Assembly (NCBI RefSeq): GCF_023073915.1
Contig: NZ_JADPKK010000023.1
Coordinates: 434,001 to 498,000 of the forward strand
Direction of reading: 5' to 3'
DNA length: 64,000 bases
DNA from: Bradyrhizobium sp. 149
Lineage (GTDB): Bacteria; Pseudomonadota; Alphaproteobacteria; Rhizobiales; Xanthobacteraceae
Positions within the stretch are counted from its first letter, which is position 1; each line of letters begins with the position of its first letter. The notes below the pieces were generated by a model, which was not told where the DNA came from, ran no database searches, and saw only the letters and a list, made by a program, of their open reading frames with translations. Shown here in pieces: positions 18,955 to 27,378 of the stretch. The translations under genes and the position numbers were made by a program.

Positions 18955-19458
18955 ATGTCCGATCTCGTGGCGATCGTGTATCCATCCGAGGCAAAGGCCG
19001 AAGAAGTGCGTCAACGGCTGCTCAGGCTGCAGAAGGAGTATCTGATCACGATCAGCGACGCTGTGATCGCCGTGAAAACGGATTCCGGCGGCATCAAGCT
19101 CAATCAACTCGTCAACGCGACGGCGATGGGCGCGATGACCGGAAGCTTTTGGGGACTTCTGATCGGCGTCATATTCCTCAATCCGATCCTCGGTGTCGCG
19201 CTCGGCGCGGCATCCGGCGCGCTCGGTGGCGCCCTGTCCGATTTCGGCATCGACGACGCCTTCATGAAGGAATTGTCCGCCTCGCTCCACACCGGCAACG
19301 CCGCCTTGTTCGTCCTGATCAAGAACATGACGGCGGACAAAGTGCTGAAGGAAATCAAGGACGCCGGGGGGACCGTGCTGAAGACGTCTCTGGATGACAC
19401 CAAGGAACAGGCCCTGCGCGACGCGCTCGCAAGTGCGACGGAACGGCCGGCGGCCTGA
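18955..19458 (+). CDS. DUF1269-family membrane protein
   Basis: This 167-residue protein starts at an ATG with a strong AGGAGG site. Residues 1-50 are soluble (LVAIVYPSEAKAEEVRQRL). A central Gly/Ala-rich hydrophobic segment (about 58-95) forms a membrane hairpin with glycine-zipper spacing, and the C-terminal part is a soluble alpha/beta unit (ALFVLIKNMTADKVLKEI). The family is common in stress and low-oxygen gene groups of rhizobia; its biochemical role is unknown. It converges on the BI-1 gene with a hairpin between them. Confidence 0.85.
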   Translation: MSDLVAIVYPSEAKAEEVRQRLLRLQKEYLITISDAVIAVKTDSGGIKLNQLVNATAMGAMTGSFWGLLIGVIFLNPILGVALGAASGALGGALSDFGIDDAFMKELSASLHTGNAALFVLIKNMTADKVLKEIKDAGGTVLKTSLDDTKEQALRDALASATERPAA

Positions 19459-19467
19459 ACGGCCGCC
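19449..19467. terminator. hairpin between convergent genes
   Basis: GGCGGCC and GGCCGCC form a perfect 7-bp stem with a TGAAC loop that contains the stop codon of the DUF1269 gene. There is no T-run on either side, so it may only slow polymerase, or act on both converging transcripts. Confidence 0.35.
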
Positions 19468-19477
19468 ATTGGCCCGC

Positions 19478-20191
19478 TCAGCGCCGACCGCCCGCGAGGC
19501 GCAGCAGCATCATGAATAGGTTGATGAAGTTGAGGTAGAGCGACAGCGCCGAAATCACGGACTTGCGGCCGGCCGTCGTTTCATCATCCCTGCCGTCGTA
19601 CATCGCCTTGATCCGCTGCGTGTCGTAGGCCGTGAGTCCGGCAAAGACACCGACGCCCACGACCGAGATCAGCCAGTCCAGCCCGGAAGACTGCAGGAAG
19701 AGGTTGACCACGCTGGCAATGATGACGCCGATCAGGCCCATGAACAGGAAGGTGCCGAGACCAGACAGGTCGCGTCGTGTGGTGTAGCCGAATACGCTGA
19801 GGGCCCCGAAGGTCGCCGCCGCGATGAAGAAGACGCGTGCGATCGACGCACTGGTGTAGATGTGGAACAGCGTCGAGAGCGACACCCCGACCAGGGCGGC
19901 ATAGATGAAGAACAGAAGCCGTGCCGTTGATACCGACAGCGTATTGATGCGCGAACCGATGAAGAAGACCAGCGCAAGCGGGGCCAGGATAAAGACCCAC
20001 ATCAACGGGCTCTGCAGCAAGGCGGGACCGGTCAGCTGATAGGTCAGCCACGCGACGACGGCGGTCAGGCCAACGCCGGCGGCCATGTAATTGTAGATGC
20101 GCAGCATGTAGTCGCGCAGCGCGGTGTCCACCGCGATTGTGCCACCACCGCCCGCACTCGAGGACGTCAGGTTCTGATCATAATTTGACAT
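19478..20191 (-). CDS. Bax inhibitor-1/YccA-family membrane protein
   Basis: The 237-residue protein has seven membrane helices after a short hydrophilic, Gly-rich N-terminus, matching the bacterial BI-1 (YbhL/YccA) family. The C-terminal motif SALSLYLNFINLFMMLLRL is typical. Bacterial members act in the inner membrane as pH-sensitive calcium leak channels or protease-linked proteins. A GAGGAGG site lies six bases before the ATG. It sits among stress-related genes, which fits a role in membrane or acid stress. Confidence 0.92.
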   Translation of the reverse strand: MSNYDQNLTSSSAGGGGTIAVDTALRDYMLRIYNYMAAGVGLTAVVAWLTYQLTGPALLQSPLMWVFILAPLALVFFIGSRINTLSVSTARLLFFIYAALVGVSLSTLFHIYTSASIARVFFIAAATFGALSVFGYTTRRDLSGLGTFLFMGLIGVIIASVVNLFLQSSGLDWLISVVGVGVFAGLTAYDTQRIKAMYDGRDDETTAGRKSVISALSLYLNFINLFMMLLRLAGGRR

Positions 20192-20455
20192 TGCTCGCCT
20201 CCTCTCAGAGCTTGCTGACGGAGCCTAGGCTATCCCTCGGGCTCAGAGGACGGCATCGGACAATCACCCGAATGCCGGCGGGGAAACCACGCTGTTGCCC
20301 ATGCAATTTTCCGGCGATCCGCAGCAACCATTCGCCGCGCCCCCGCCCATTACCAAGGGGCAACCTGGAGCCGCCGCTCACCCGTCCTCCTTTTGGAGGG
20401 GGGCCTTAGGCGTTTGTCACTAGGAGATGATCGCGGCACGGCCTAATCGGCTGAC

Positions 20456-20674
20456 ATGCGCTTCTATTTCCACATCGTGGACAAATACGGTCTCACTCCC
20501 GATGGGACCGGATGCGCCGATCAGGGTACGGCAGTTCTGCATGCCGAACGCATTGCGGCCGAGCTCGCGAAGGTCGGCGAATTCTGCCGTTCCGGCGTCG
20601 TGCTCTTGGCTGCCGTTCCGGGGCCATCATCCAGCCCCGGCGAAGGCGCGACCGGCCCCACGGCAAAGGCCTGA
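20456..20674 (+). CDS. DUF6894-like small protein, C-terminus probably altered
   Basis: The first 30 residues (MRFYFHIVDKYGLTPDGTGC and onward to the Ala/Glu helix) fit the DUF6894 pattern of rhizobia: a beta strand, then a D..G turn, then an Ala-rich helix. Intact members end in a second strand pair after about 75-85 residues. Here the end (AAVPGPSSSPGEGATGPTAKA) looks out of frame. No clear ribosome-binding site precedes the ATG. It may be non-functional. Confidence 0.45.
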   Translation: MRFYFHIVDKYGLTPDGTGCADQGTAVLHAERIAAELAKVGEFCRSGVVLLAAVPGPSSSPGEGATGPTAKA

Positions 20675-20820
20675 AGGCGGCGTGCAGAACGGTCTGGCGA
20701 TTTCCTGCCCCTGCTCCCTACAGAGAATCCCTGATGTGCGAGGGGGAAAGCCGCCTTTAAGGTCTGCCGGGATCGGCCGGCATCAGTGCCCGCCGATCGC
20801 GGATTGGAAGGCCATCTTTC

Positions 20821-22260
20821 ATGGCTCCGTCACCGAACGAGGTCGATCAAAAACTCTCGCGCAATGCGCTCATCGCGCTGGTCGTGGGGTCGATGGTTGG
20901 CTCCGGCATCTTCGCCCTCCCCGCATCGTTCGGGCGGAGCACGGGTGCGCTCGGCGCGATGATCGCCTGGACGATCGCAGGCACCGGCATGCTGATGCTG
21001 GCCTTCGTGTTCCAGACGTTGTCACACCGCAAGCCGGACCTCGATGCCGGCATTTATGCCTACGCCAGGGACGGGTTTGGCGAATATATCGGCTTTGCTT
21101 CGGCCGTGGGATACTGGATTGGATGCTGCCTTGCGGATGTCGCCTGTCTCGTCTTGATCAAGGCAACACTCGGACAGTTTTTCCCTGTGTTCGGTGACGG
21201 CACAACGGCGGTGGCAATCGCTTCGGCGTCCGTCCTGCTGTGGGGAGTGCACATTCTTCTGCTGCACGGCATCAAGAGCGCCGCCGCGCTCAATACGATC
21301 GCGACCTACGCCAAGATCATTCCGATCCTGTTGTTCATTGCAGCCGCCGCCATCGCCTTCGACAGCAGGCTTTTCTCCATGAATTTCACGGGAACGGAGC
21401 AGCCGGAGCATTCAAATGTGCTCACTCAGGTTCGCGACACGATGCTGCTGACCGTGTTCGTGTTCGTCGGGATTGAAGGCGCCAGCGTCTATTCTCGCTA
21501 TGCCCGGAGCCGCAGCGATGTTGGATTCGCAACCATTGTCGGTTTCCTGACGGTGCTCAGCCTGCTCGTCCTCGTGACACTGCTGTCCTATGGTGTGCTG
21601 CTGCGACCGGAACTGGCGGACCTGCCGACGCCGTCCATGGCCGGCGTCATGGAGGCGATCGTCGGCCGCTGGGGCGGCGTGTTCATCAGCGTGGCACTCC
21701 TGATCTCGGTCCTCGGCAACTACCTGTCCTGGTCACTTCTGGCGGCTGAAGTGCTGCATTCCGCCGCGGTCCACCGCACCATGCCCTCCTTTCTCGCAAA
21801 CGTGAACAAGTACAAGGTCCCTGCTGGAGCGCTCTGGCTCACCAACTGCGTGATCCAGACTTTCCTTCTCGTCACCTGGTTTGCGGAATACGCATTCACG
21901 CTCGCCTTGAAGATGACGAGCGCGATGACGCTGATCCCGTATTTCTTTGTTGCGGCCTACGGTCTCAAGCTCGCCTGGACCGGAGAGGCCTACCACGCTG
22001 GCGAGCGTGCCCGCGTTGGCGACTGGATCCGCTCGGCTGTCGCGACGCTCTACGCCGGCGCGATGATCTACACAGGGGGGCCGACGTTTCTCTTGCTGTC
22101 GTCGATCCTCTATGCACCCGGCACGCTGCTGTTCCTTGTCGCCAAGCGCGAGCGCAAGGAATCGACGTTCAGGCCATTCGAGGCGATCCTCTTTGCAGCG
22201 ATCACGGTCGCCGCATGTGCCGGCGTCTACGCACTGTCCACCGGAGCCATCTCGATTTGA
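20821..22260 (+). CDS. APC-superfamily amino acid antiporter, ArcD paralogue
   Basis: This 479-residue protein is a close paralogue of the arcD product at 11723-13156. It shares VVGSMVGSGIFALP in helix 1, KPDLDAGIYAYARDGFGEY, the IEGASVYSRYA block in the middle and the LYAPGTLLF segment near the end. It is therefore a basic-amino-acid or arginine/ornithine-type exchanger in the inner membrane. No metabolic partner enzyme lies next to it, so its exchange pair is unknown. Glutamate/GABA exchange is less likely given the resemblance to ArcD. Confidence 0.85.
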   Translation: MAPSPNEVDQKLSRNALIALVVGSMVGSGIFALPASFGRSTGALGAMIAWTIAGTGMLMLAFVFQTLSHRKPDLDAGIYAYARDGFGEYIGFASAVGYWIGCCLADVACLVLIKATLGQFFPVFGDGTTAVAIASASVLLWGVHILLLHGIKSAAALNTIATYAKIIPILLFIAAAAIAFDSRLFSMNFTGTEQPEHSNVLTQVRDTMLLTVFVFVGIEGASVYSRYARSRSDVGFATIVGFLTVLSLLVLVTLLSYGVLLRPELADLPTPSMAGVMEAIVGRWGGVFISVALLISVLGNYLSWSLLAAEVLHSAAVHRTMPSFLANVNKYKVPAGALWLTNCVIQTFLLVTWFAEYAFTLALKMTSAMTLIPYFFVAAYGLKLAWTGEAYHAGERARVGDWIRSAVATLYAGAMIYTGGPTFLLLSSILYAPGTLLFLVAKRERKESTFRPFEAILFAAITVAACAGVYALSTGAISI

Positions 22261-22290
22261 GTCCTTGTCCTTGGCTGCATGGAGGCGAAG

Positions 22291-22530
22291 ATGAGCATTC
22301 GAACCGTCTGGGGCGCCCTGATCCTAAGCGGGCTAGTAGCGGTTTCCGCATCTCCAACCGCGTTGCTGGCCCAGTCGACTGACACGGGGGTGCTGGCGCC
22401 GAAGGACACTGGCGTATCGGCGCCGAAGAACGTGGCGCCCAACACCAATACGAATCCGACCAAGCACCGTTACTGGCGTCATCGCGGCGGAAAGCATCCA
22501 CACTTTGGCAGCCGGCGCGTCCGCACCTAG
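22291..22530 (+). CDS. small secreted hypothetical protein (79 aa)
   Basis: GGAGG lies six bases before the ATG at 22291, so I prefer it to the ATG four codons earlier. A signal peptide (MSIRTVWGALILSGLVAVSA, cleavage near ALLAQ) precedes a short mature region with a repeated T/S-D-T-G-V-x-A-P-K unit (TGVLAPKDTGVSAPK) and a His/Arg-rich end. Such short TGV-repeat proteins are seen in Bradyrhizobium but have no known function. It lies 30 bases after the ArcD paralogue. Confidence 0.55.
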   Translation: MSIRTVWGALILSGLVAVSASPTALLAQSTDTGVLAPKDTGVSAPKNVAPNTNTNPTKHRYWRHRGGKHPHFGSRRVRT

Positions 22531-22564
22531 GTGCGCGAACCATCATCCGTGATTGGACCGATCC

Positions 22565-23686
22565 ATGAGCGATTCCAGGACAGGGCCGGAACGGCTTCGC
22601 GAACTCGTTCCACACGACTATTCCAGCGGTCTGCCGGAGCACACCGGGCGCGGCGTTCTCGCGACTGGGCTCAGCCTGCTCGCTGCCTGTGTCTTCCTGT
22701 TTCTGGCGTGGCAGACAGTGTCCAGTCTCCTGCTCATCTTTGCAGGCGTATTGTTCGGTGCATTTCTGGATGCCTGCGCAAGGGCGCTGGCCCCGGTCCT
22801 TCCGCTCGCGCGCGCCTGGCGGCTGACGCTGGTCCTGCTGTTGTTCTCCGCTCTGTCGACATTTGGATTGGTATGGGGCGCGGGCAAGCTACCGGAGCAG
22901 AGCCGCCTCCTGCTGAACGTCATGGACAGCCAGATCGACGTCCTGCAGGAGCACCTGCTGTCATACGGCGTCGACCTGCTAGGCCCGGAATGGGGCCGCG
23001 ACTTTGCGCAATGGCTGTTCTCGGACCAGGGGCGTTTTCTCAGCCACGCTCAATTCCTGCTCGGCGGAGCGTCGAGTCTTCTGACCGGCGCGCTGGTCAT
23101 CGTGTTCCTCGGTATCCTCTTCGCCTTCGATCCGACCAGCCATCGCGAGAGCCTGGTCATGTTGGTGAAGCGACCCTACCGCGCGCGAACAAGAGAGGTC
23201 ATGGATGAGATGGGCAGCGTGATGCGGTTGTGGCTGATCGGGCAGCTCATCCGGATCATTCTCATGACGCTGTGCGTCTGGGTCGCACTCTATCTGGTCG
23301 GGCTGCCTGGACCTCTTGTGCTCGGACTGCAGGCGGGCTTGTCGAACTTCATTCCATACCTCGGACCGATCGTGGCGGCGGTTCCGATCGCGCTGGTCGC
23401 AATGCCACTCGGCGGCTCGCTGCTGATCTGGGCCGTGGTCATCTACACAATCATCCAGTCGATCGAAGGCTATGTGATCGGCCCGCTGATCCAAGGTCAG
23501 GCGGTCGAGATCCCCCCTGCCTGGACGCTGGTCGCGATCGTCATGCTTGGCGCGCTGTTCGGCGTCCTGGGCGTCGCGATGGCCATGCCCCTAGTCGCGA
23601 TCGGCCGTGTCGCAATCATCCGGTTCTACGTCGAGGACTATCTCGGCGACGACCCCAAGCTGACGCTCAGCAGCAACCGATCGTGA
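22565..23686 (+). CDS. AI-2E family transporter (YdiK/PerM-like)
   Basis: The 373-residue protein has about eight membrane helices in the usual AI-2E arrangement: four N-terminal (SLLAACVFLFLAWQTVSSLL), a periplasmic domain, then four C-terminal with the conserved LSNFIPYLGPIVAAVP and SIEGYVIGPLIQG stretches. Family members are inner-membrane permeases, and some are sodium- or proton-coupled. The name comes from a proposed autoinducer-2 export role that does not hold for most. I chose the ATG at 22565 over a TTG four codons earlier. It is followed after 11 bases by a broken membrane-protein gene. Confidence 0.88.
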   Translation: MSDSRTGPERLRELVPHDYSSGLPEHTGRGVLATGLSLLAACVFLFLAWQTVSSLLLIFAGVLFGAFLDACARALAPVLPLARAWRLTLVLLLFSALSTFGLVWGAGKLPEQSRLLLNVMDSQIDVLQEHLLSYGVDLLGPEWGRDFAQWLFSDQGRFLSHAQFLLGGASSLLTGALVIVFLGILFAFDPTSHRESLVMLVKRPYRARTREVMDEMGSVMRLWLIGQLIRIILMTLCVWVALYLVGLPGPLVLGLQAGLSNFIPYLGPIVAAVPIALVAMPLGGSLLIWAVVIYTIIQSIEGYVIGPLIQGQAVEIPPAWTLVAIVMLGALFGVLGVAMAMPLVAIGRVAIIRFYVEDYLGDDPKLTLSSNRS

Positions 23687-23697
23687 GTGGGTGGCCC

Positions 23698-24278
23698 ATG
23701 AGCGAGACCGATCTACGACGGAACGAGGGCCCGGAGCGTGCACCGCCTCAATTCAGGATGGCCCGTTTCTTGTGGCAGCAACTCCCTTATGTGGTGGCGC
23801 TGGTGCTCGCCGTCGCGGGCATCGCCTATACCAACGTCTCCCACCGGCCTCTCGTCGGCTGCTGGGAATTCCTGGCGCTCGCCATCGGCGTGGTCTGCTT
23901 CGTGACGAAATGGCCGGAGACGCAAGGCAAGGGGGCCCAGCTCCGGTTGATCTGGACCTAGGCGCTGCACTGGATCGCCGTCCTAGTCACGATGAATATC
24001 ATGCTGATGTCTGGTGTCCAGCAATTGCTTCCGACACCGGCGACCGGCTTGGTCCTGCTGACGTTGCTCGCGCTCGGCACCCTTCCTCGCGGGCGCTACA
24101 ATCTTCGTTTCTCGGCCTTGCGACGGGCGTGACCGTCCCGGCGATATCCTGGCTGAAGCAATCTGTTTTCTTCTTCCTGCTTGGCGCGGTGCTGCTGACC
24201 GGCCTCGGCATCACGTTCTGGCTTCGCCAGGACCGTCGGCCGGCGGCCGCGTCCATGAACAACCAGATGGAGGCTTGA
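23698..24278 (+). pseudogene. membrane protein gene broken by an in-frame TAG and a frameshift
   Basis: The ATG at 23698 opens a frame with two membrane helices (QLPYVVALVLAVAGIAYTNV, EFLALAIGVVCFVTKWP) and stops at TAG 23959-23961 after LRLIWT. The same frame continues ALHWIAVLVTMNIMLMSGVQ and ALGTL. After a shift near 24090, another frame gives LGLATGVTVPAISWLKQSVF and a last helix ending before the TGA at 24276. Read through, this is one protein of about 190 residues with five to six helices. The TAG probably replaces a CAG (Gln). Confidence 0.65.
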
Positions 24279-24761
24279 ATGCCAATGATACGGTTCCTTT
24301 GCATGGCCGCATGTGCGTTGCTTTGCACCGCCGCCTCGCCGGCCCGCGCCGACATGTTCCGGGTCGGCAGACTGTTGTGCTCCAGCTCACCGCGCGTGGG
24401 GCTGGTCCTCGGATCGGCACAATCGCTGCGTTGCGTGTTCTTCTCGCGCAGACGGCTCCGGCAATATGTCTACGAGGGACGCATCAGGCGCGTTGGCCTC
24501 GACCTGGGCGTGACGTCGGCGGGCAGCTTGTCGTGGACTGTCTTCGCCAAGAATTCGCAAATCGGATCTGCCACCTTGCGAGGAAACTACGTAGGCGCGA
24601 GCGGCAATGTCGCATTCGGCCCCGGCCTCGGAGCCAATGTCCTGATTGGCGGCTCGCGCCGGAGCGTGATGTTGCAGCCGATTTCGATCGAGCGGTCGAT
24701 CGGGATCAATCTCGCGGCGGGCGTGACCAACCTGACTCTGGGTCCGCGCGGCAGGCGATAG
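24279..24761 (+). CDS. DUF992-family periplasmic protein
   Basis: The 160-residue protein has a signal peptide (RFLCMAACALLCTAASPARA) and the DUF992 pattern: RVGRLLCSSSPRVGLVLGSA, a Cys pair (LLC and LRCVF), YEGRIRRVGLDLGVT, then LRGNYVGASGNVAFGPGLGA and NVLIGGSRRSVMLQP. These proteins are beta-rich, secreted and found mainly in rhizobia; the function is unknown. It starts one base after the broken gene before it, which suggests they shared an operon. Confidence 0.88.
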   Translation: MPMIRFLCMAACALLCTAASPARADMFRVGRLLCSSSPRVGLVLGSAQSLRCVFFSRRRLRQYVYEGRIRRVGLDLGVTSAGSLSWTVFAKNSQIGSATLRGNYVGASGNVAFGPGLGANVLIGGSRRSVMLQPISIERSIGINLAAGVTNLTLGPRGRR

Positions 24762-24899
24762 CTCGGTCACGGGGATCCCTCCGAGACTCCATGCGAACAT
24801 TCCCGCACGGTCGCTCAGGGTTTCGTCGGATGTCGACGCTCCACCTCCAAAGCTACCGTCGCGTCGGGGTGCCGATCATTCGTAGATCAGGAGCGTGGC

Positions 24900-25458
24900 A
24901 TGACAGTCTATGACAGCCGGTCCGGCATCGCAGCTCTGGGCCCTCCACCCCTGTGGGTCTGCGCTCTGCTTGGCGTCGTCCTGATCGCCGCCGGTATCGC
25001 AGCTCTCAGCGACGTGGCGTTCGCGACCATCATCAGCGTGAAGTTGATCGGCCTGACCGCGATCGCCGCCGGCGCGTTCGAGATCGTCCACGCCTTCTGG
25101 ACCAAAGGATGGGGCGGCTTCCTGTGGCGGATCCTGCTCGGCGCCCTCTACGTCGCCTTCGGGCTCGTGCTGCTGACCCAGCCCGCCTCTGGCGCCCCTG
25201 ATCCTCACTTATTTCCTCGGCGCGGTTCTGATCGCCTCAGGCGTCATTCGATGCATGCTGAGCTTCGTCCATTGGCGCCAGAACGGATGGATGATGCTGA
25301 TCTCCGGCCTCTTCGGGTTGGTCGCGGGCGCGCTGATCCTGTTCAGCTTCCCCACCATGAGCCTATGGGTCCTCGGATTCTTGCTCGGCGTCGACCTGAT
25401 CTCGCACGGCCTCGCCTGGCTGCTTTACGCGCTTCAATCCGTGCGGCGGACTGCGTAA
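24900..25458 (+). pseudogene. HdeD-family acid-resistance membrane protein, frameshifted
   Basis: An AGGAG site and ATG at 24900 start the protein. Helices 1-3 are in frame (WVCALLGVVLIAAGIAALSD, IISVKLIGLTAIAAGAFEIV, WRILLGALYVAFGLVLLTQP). Near 25195 the frame shifts, and the rest continues as LILTYFLGAVLIASGVIRCM, GWMMLISGLFGLVAGALILF and a last helix up to the TAA at 25456-25458. Intact HdeD proteins have about 185-190 residues and six helices and protect against acid. If the base is right, only the first half is made. Confidence 0.75.
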
Positions 25459-25475
25459 CATAAGGAGAAGAAGAT

Positions 25476-25757
25476 ATGGATACCCCCAACCGTCGCGCCT
25501 TCCTTGGCCTTGCCCAGAATGCGGTAGCTGCCGCGGCGATAGGCGCCATCGGCATTCGCTTCATCGCGGTTGCGGAAGCGATGCCGATCGCACCCGAGCT
25601 CGGCCAGACCGGCCGGCCCTCGGATCTCCTGACGCAAGCCCAATGGGGACCACCGCATCGTCCGGGTTGGGGCCGGCCGCGACCCCGGCCACGCCGACGC
25701 CGCTGGGTTTGCTGGTGGCATCGCGGACGTCGCCGCTGCGGATGGCAATGGCGCTAG
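25476..25757 (+). CDS. protamine-like Arg/Trp-rich Tat-signal peptide (93 aa)
   Basis: AAGGAG precedes the ATG by about eight bases. The N-terminus has a twin-arginine signal (NRRAFLG followed by an Ala-rich hydrophobic stretch ending VAEA), so the peptide should be exported folded or with a cofactor. The mature part is very unusual: after TQAQWGPP it becomes about 40 residues almost all Arg, Trp, Gly, Pro and His, with two Cys. Such proteins are sometimes labelled protamine-like in rhizobia. A role in metal or polyanion binding is possible but unproven. A decayed second copy lies at 53815-54215. Confidence 0.6.
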   Translation: MDTPNRRAFLGLAQNAVAAAAIGAIGIRFIAVAEAMPIAPELGQTGRPSDLLTQAQWGPPHRPGWGRPRPRPRRRRWVCWWHRGRRRCGWQWR

Positions 25758-25822
25758 GCCCACGCTTGCGCAATCCGCAGGTGGCCAATGGCTTGTGAAG
25801 GCCATGCAACCCCAGCCAGACG

Positions 25823-26077
25823 ATGGAGGAGATCGTGCGCCACACCAATCCATGGCTTCTCGGAGCCATTCTCGCAGCACTTCTCGGTGTGGCGATCTGG
25901 TACTCCGTGGCGGCATGGCAGGAAACACCATCAATGCCGCTTTACCGCAACGTCATCCTGGCAGGGGCTGCAATCCTGATGCTGGTGTCCGGCTGCGGCC
26001 TGCTCGCACTGATGTTCTATAGCCGCCGCAGGGGTTACGACGAGCCCGCGCGCAGCGATCGAACACCGCAGGAGTAA
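25823..26077 (+). CDS. small inner-membrane protein (84 aa)
   Basis: Two membrane helices can be seen: WLLGAILAALLGVAIWYSVA at about residues 11-30 and the stretch ILAGAAILMLVSGCGLLALM at about 45-64. A basic C-terminal tail follows (RRRGYDEPARS), so both ends probably face the cytoplasm. The gene follows the Arg/Trp-rich peptide by 65 bases, and that pairing is repeated in the decayed copy at 53.8-54.2 kb, which suggests that the two belong together. No known family. Confidence 0.55.
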   Translation: MEEIVRHTNPWLLGAILAALLGVAIWYSVAAWQETPSMPLYRNVILAGAAILMLVSGCGLLALMFYSRRRGYDEPARSDRTPQE

Positions 26078-26132
26078 CAAGGCGCCATTGAAGTACCGGC
26101 TCCGTCTCGAGTCCGGTTGCAAGGAGCGGACA

Positions 26133-27378
26133 ATGAACCTTGCTGGCGTCTCGATCAGGCTGCTGGCGGCAACTCTCCTGACGACTATCGCCGGCGGGGT
26201 GGCCCGGACCCAACCTGCCGCGCCGGGGCCACCAGCGGTCGGCGTCGTGGAAGCGGCAAGGCGACCGATCACCGACAGCAGTGAATTTCTCGGGCGGATC
26301 GAGGCGATCAATCGAGTCAATGTCGTTGCGCGCGTCACCGCATTTCTGGAACGGCGCCTGTTCGAGGAGGGCGCCGAGATCAACACAGGCGATGAGCTCT
26401 ATCGGCTTGAGCGCAGTCCGTTCGAAGCGGATCTCGCATCGAAACAGGCGCAGGTGGCGCAACTCCAGGCGACGCTTGAAAATGCCAAGTTGACGACCGA
26501 ACGCGCGCGGACCCTGCTCGGAGGCCCTGCCGGGCAACAGTCCATCTACGACGCGGCGATTGCGAACCAGCGCAGCCTCGAAGCCCAGGTGCAAGTCGCG
26601 CAAGCCCAGGCCCAAGCCTCTCAGATCAATCTCGACTACACCCTGATCAGCGCGCCGATGGCTGGCAAGATCGGGCGCACAGCGGTGACGGAGGGCAACG
26701 TCGTCGCTCCAAGTTCGGGCGTGCTGACCACCATCGTCAGCCAGGACCTGATATATGTCATCTTCCCCGTGTCGGTACGTCAGGGGCTGGAGCTGCGGGA
26801 ACGATACGGGCCGCAAGGCGGCCTGGAGGCCGTCGTGATCAGGCTGCGACTGCCCGATGGCCGCATGTACGGCCAATCCGGCAAGCTGAAATTTCGTCGA
26901 CAATACCGTCGCTCAGAACACCGACACGATCACCGTGCGTGGGGAGATCGCCAATCCGATCCTGCGGGCTCCCTCGGCGGCTGGCGTCACCGTTCACGAG
27001 CTGACCGACGGCGAGTTCGCAACCGTCGTGCTCGAGGGCGTCCAGCCGGTCGAGGTGCTGGCGATCCCGCGCTCTGCTGTGCTCTCCGACCAGCAAGGCG
27101 AGTATGTTCTGTCTATCGGCGCCGACAACAAGGCCGAGCAGCGCCGCATCCAGCTCGGGCAATCGACCCCCACCATCGCCGCCGTGATCGCCGGACTTGC
27201 GGCCGGCGACAAGGTGATAGTCGAAGGCCTGCAGCGGGTTCGTCCCGGTCAGACCGTCTCGCCGGGACCGGCCAGCGCGCTGATCCTGTCGAGCATGAAG
27301 GCCGCCGCAGACGGCACGGCTCCGCAAGCGGATCACGGCGCCTCCGGCAAGACGCGCGCGGCGGACGACAAGCCATGA
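26133..27378 (+). pseudogene. RND efflux adaptor (MexE/AcrA-like), one-base frameshift
   Basis: An AAGGAG site precedes the ATG at 26133. The first 253 or so codons give a signal peptide, the lipoyl and hairpin parts (INRVNVVARVTAFLERRLFE, ERARTLLGGPAGQQ) and barrel sequence up to QSGKLKF. An extra C near 26893 shifts the frame; the true frame continues VDNTVAQNTDTITVRGEI and ends RAADDKP with TGA 27376-27378. The adaptor would have about 415 residues if corrected. By chance the shifted frame stays open and runs into the pump gene, giving a false 835-codon fusion. Confidence 0.85.
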
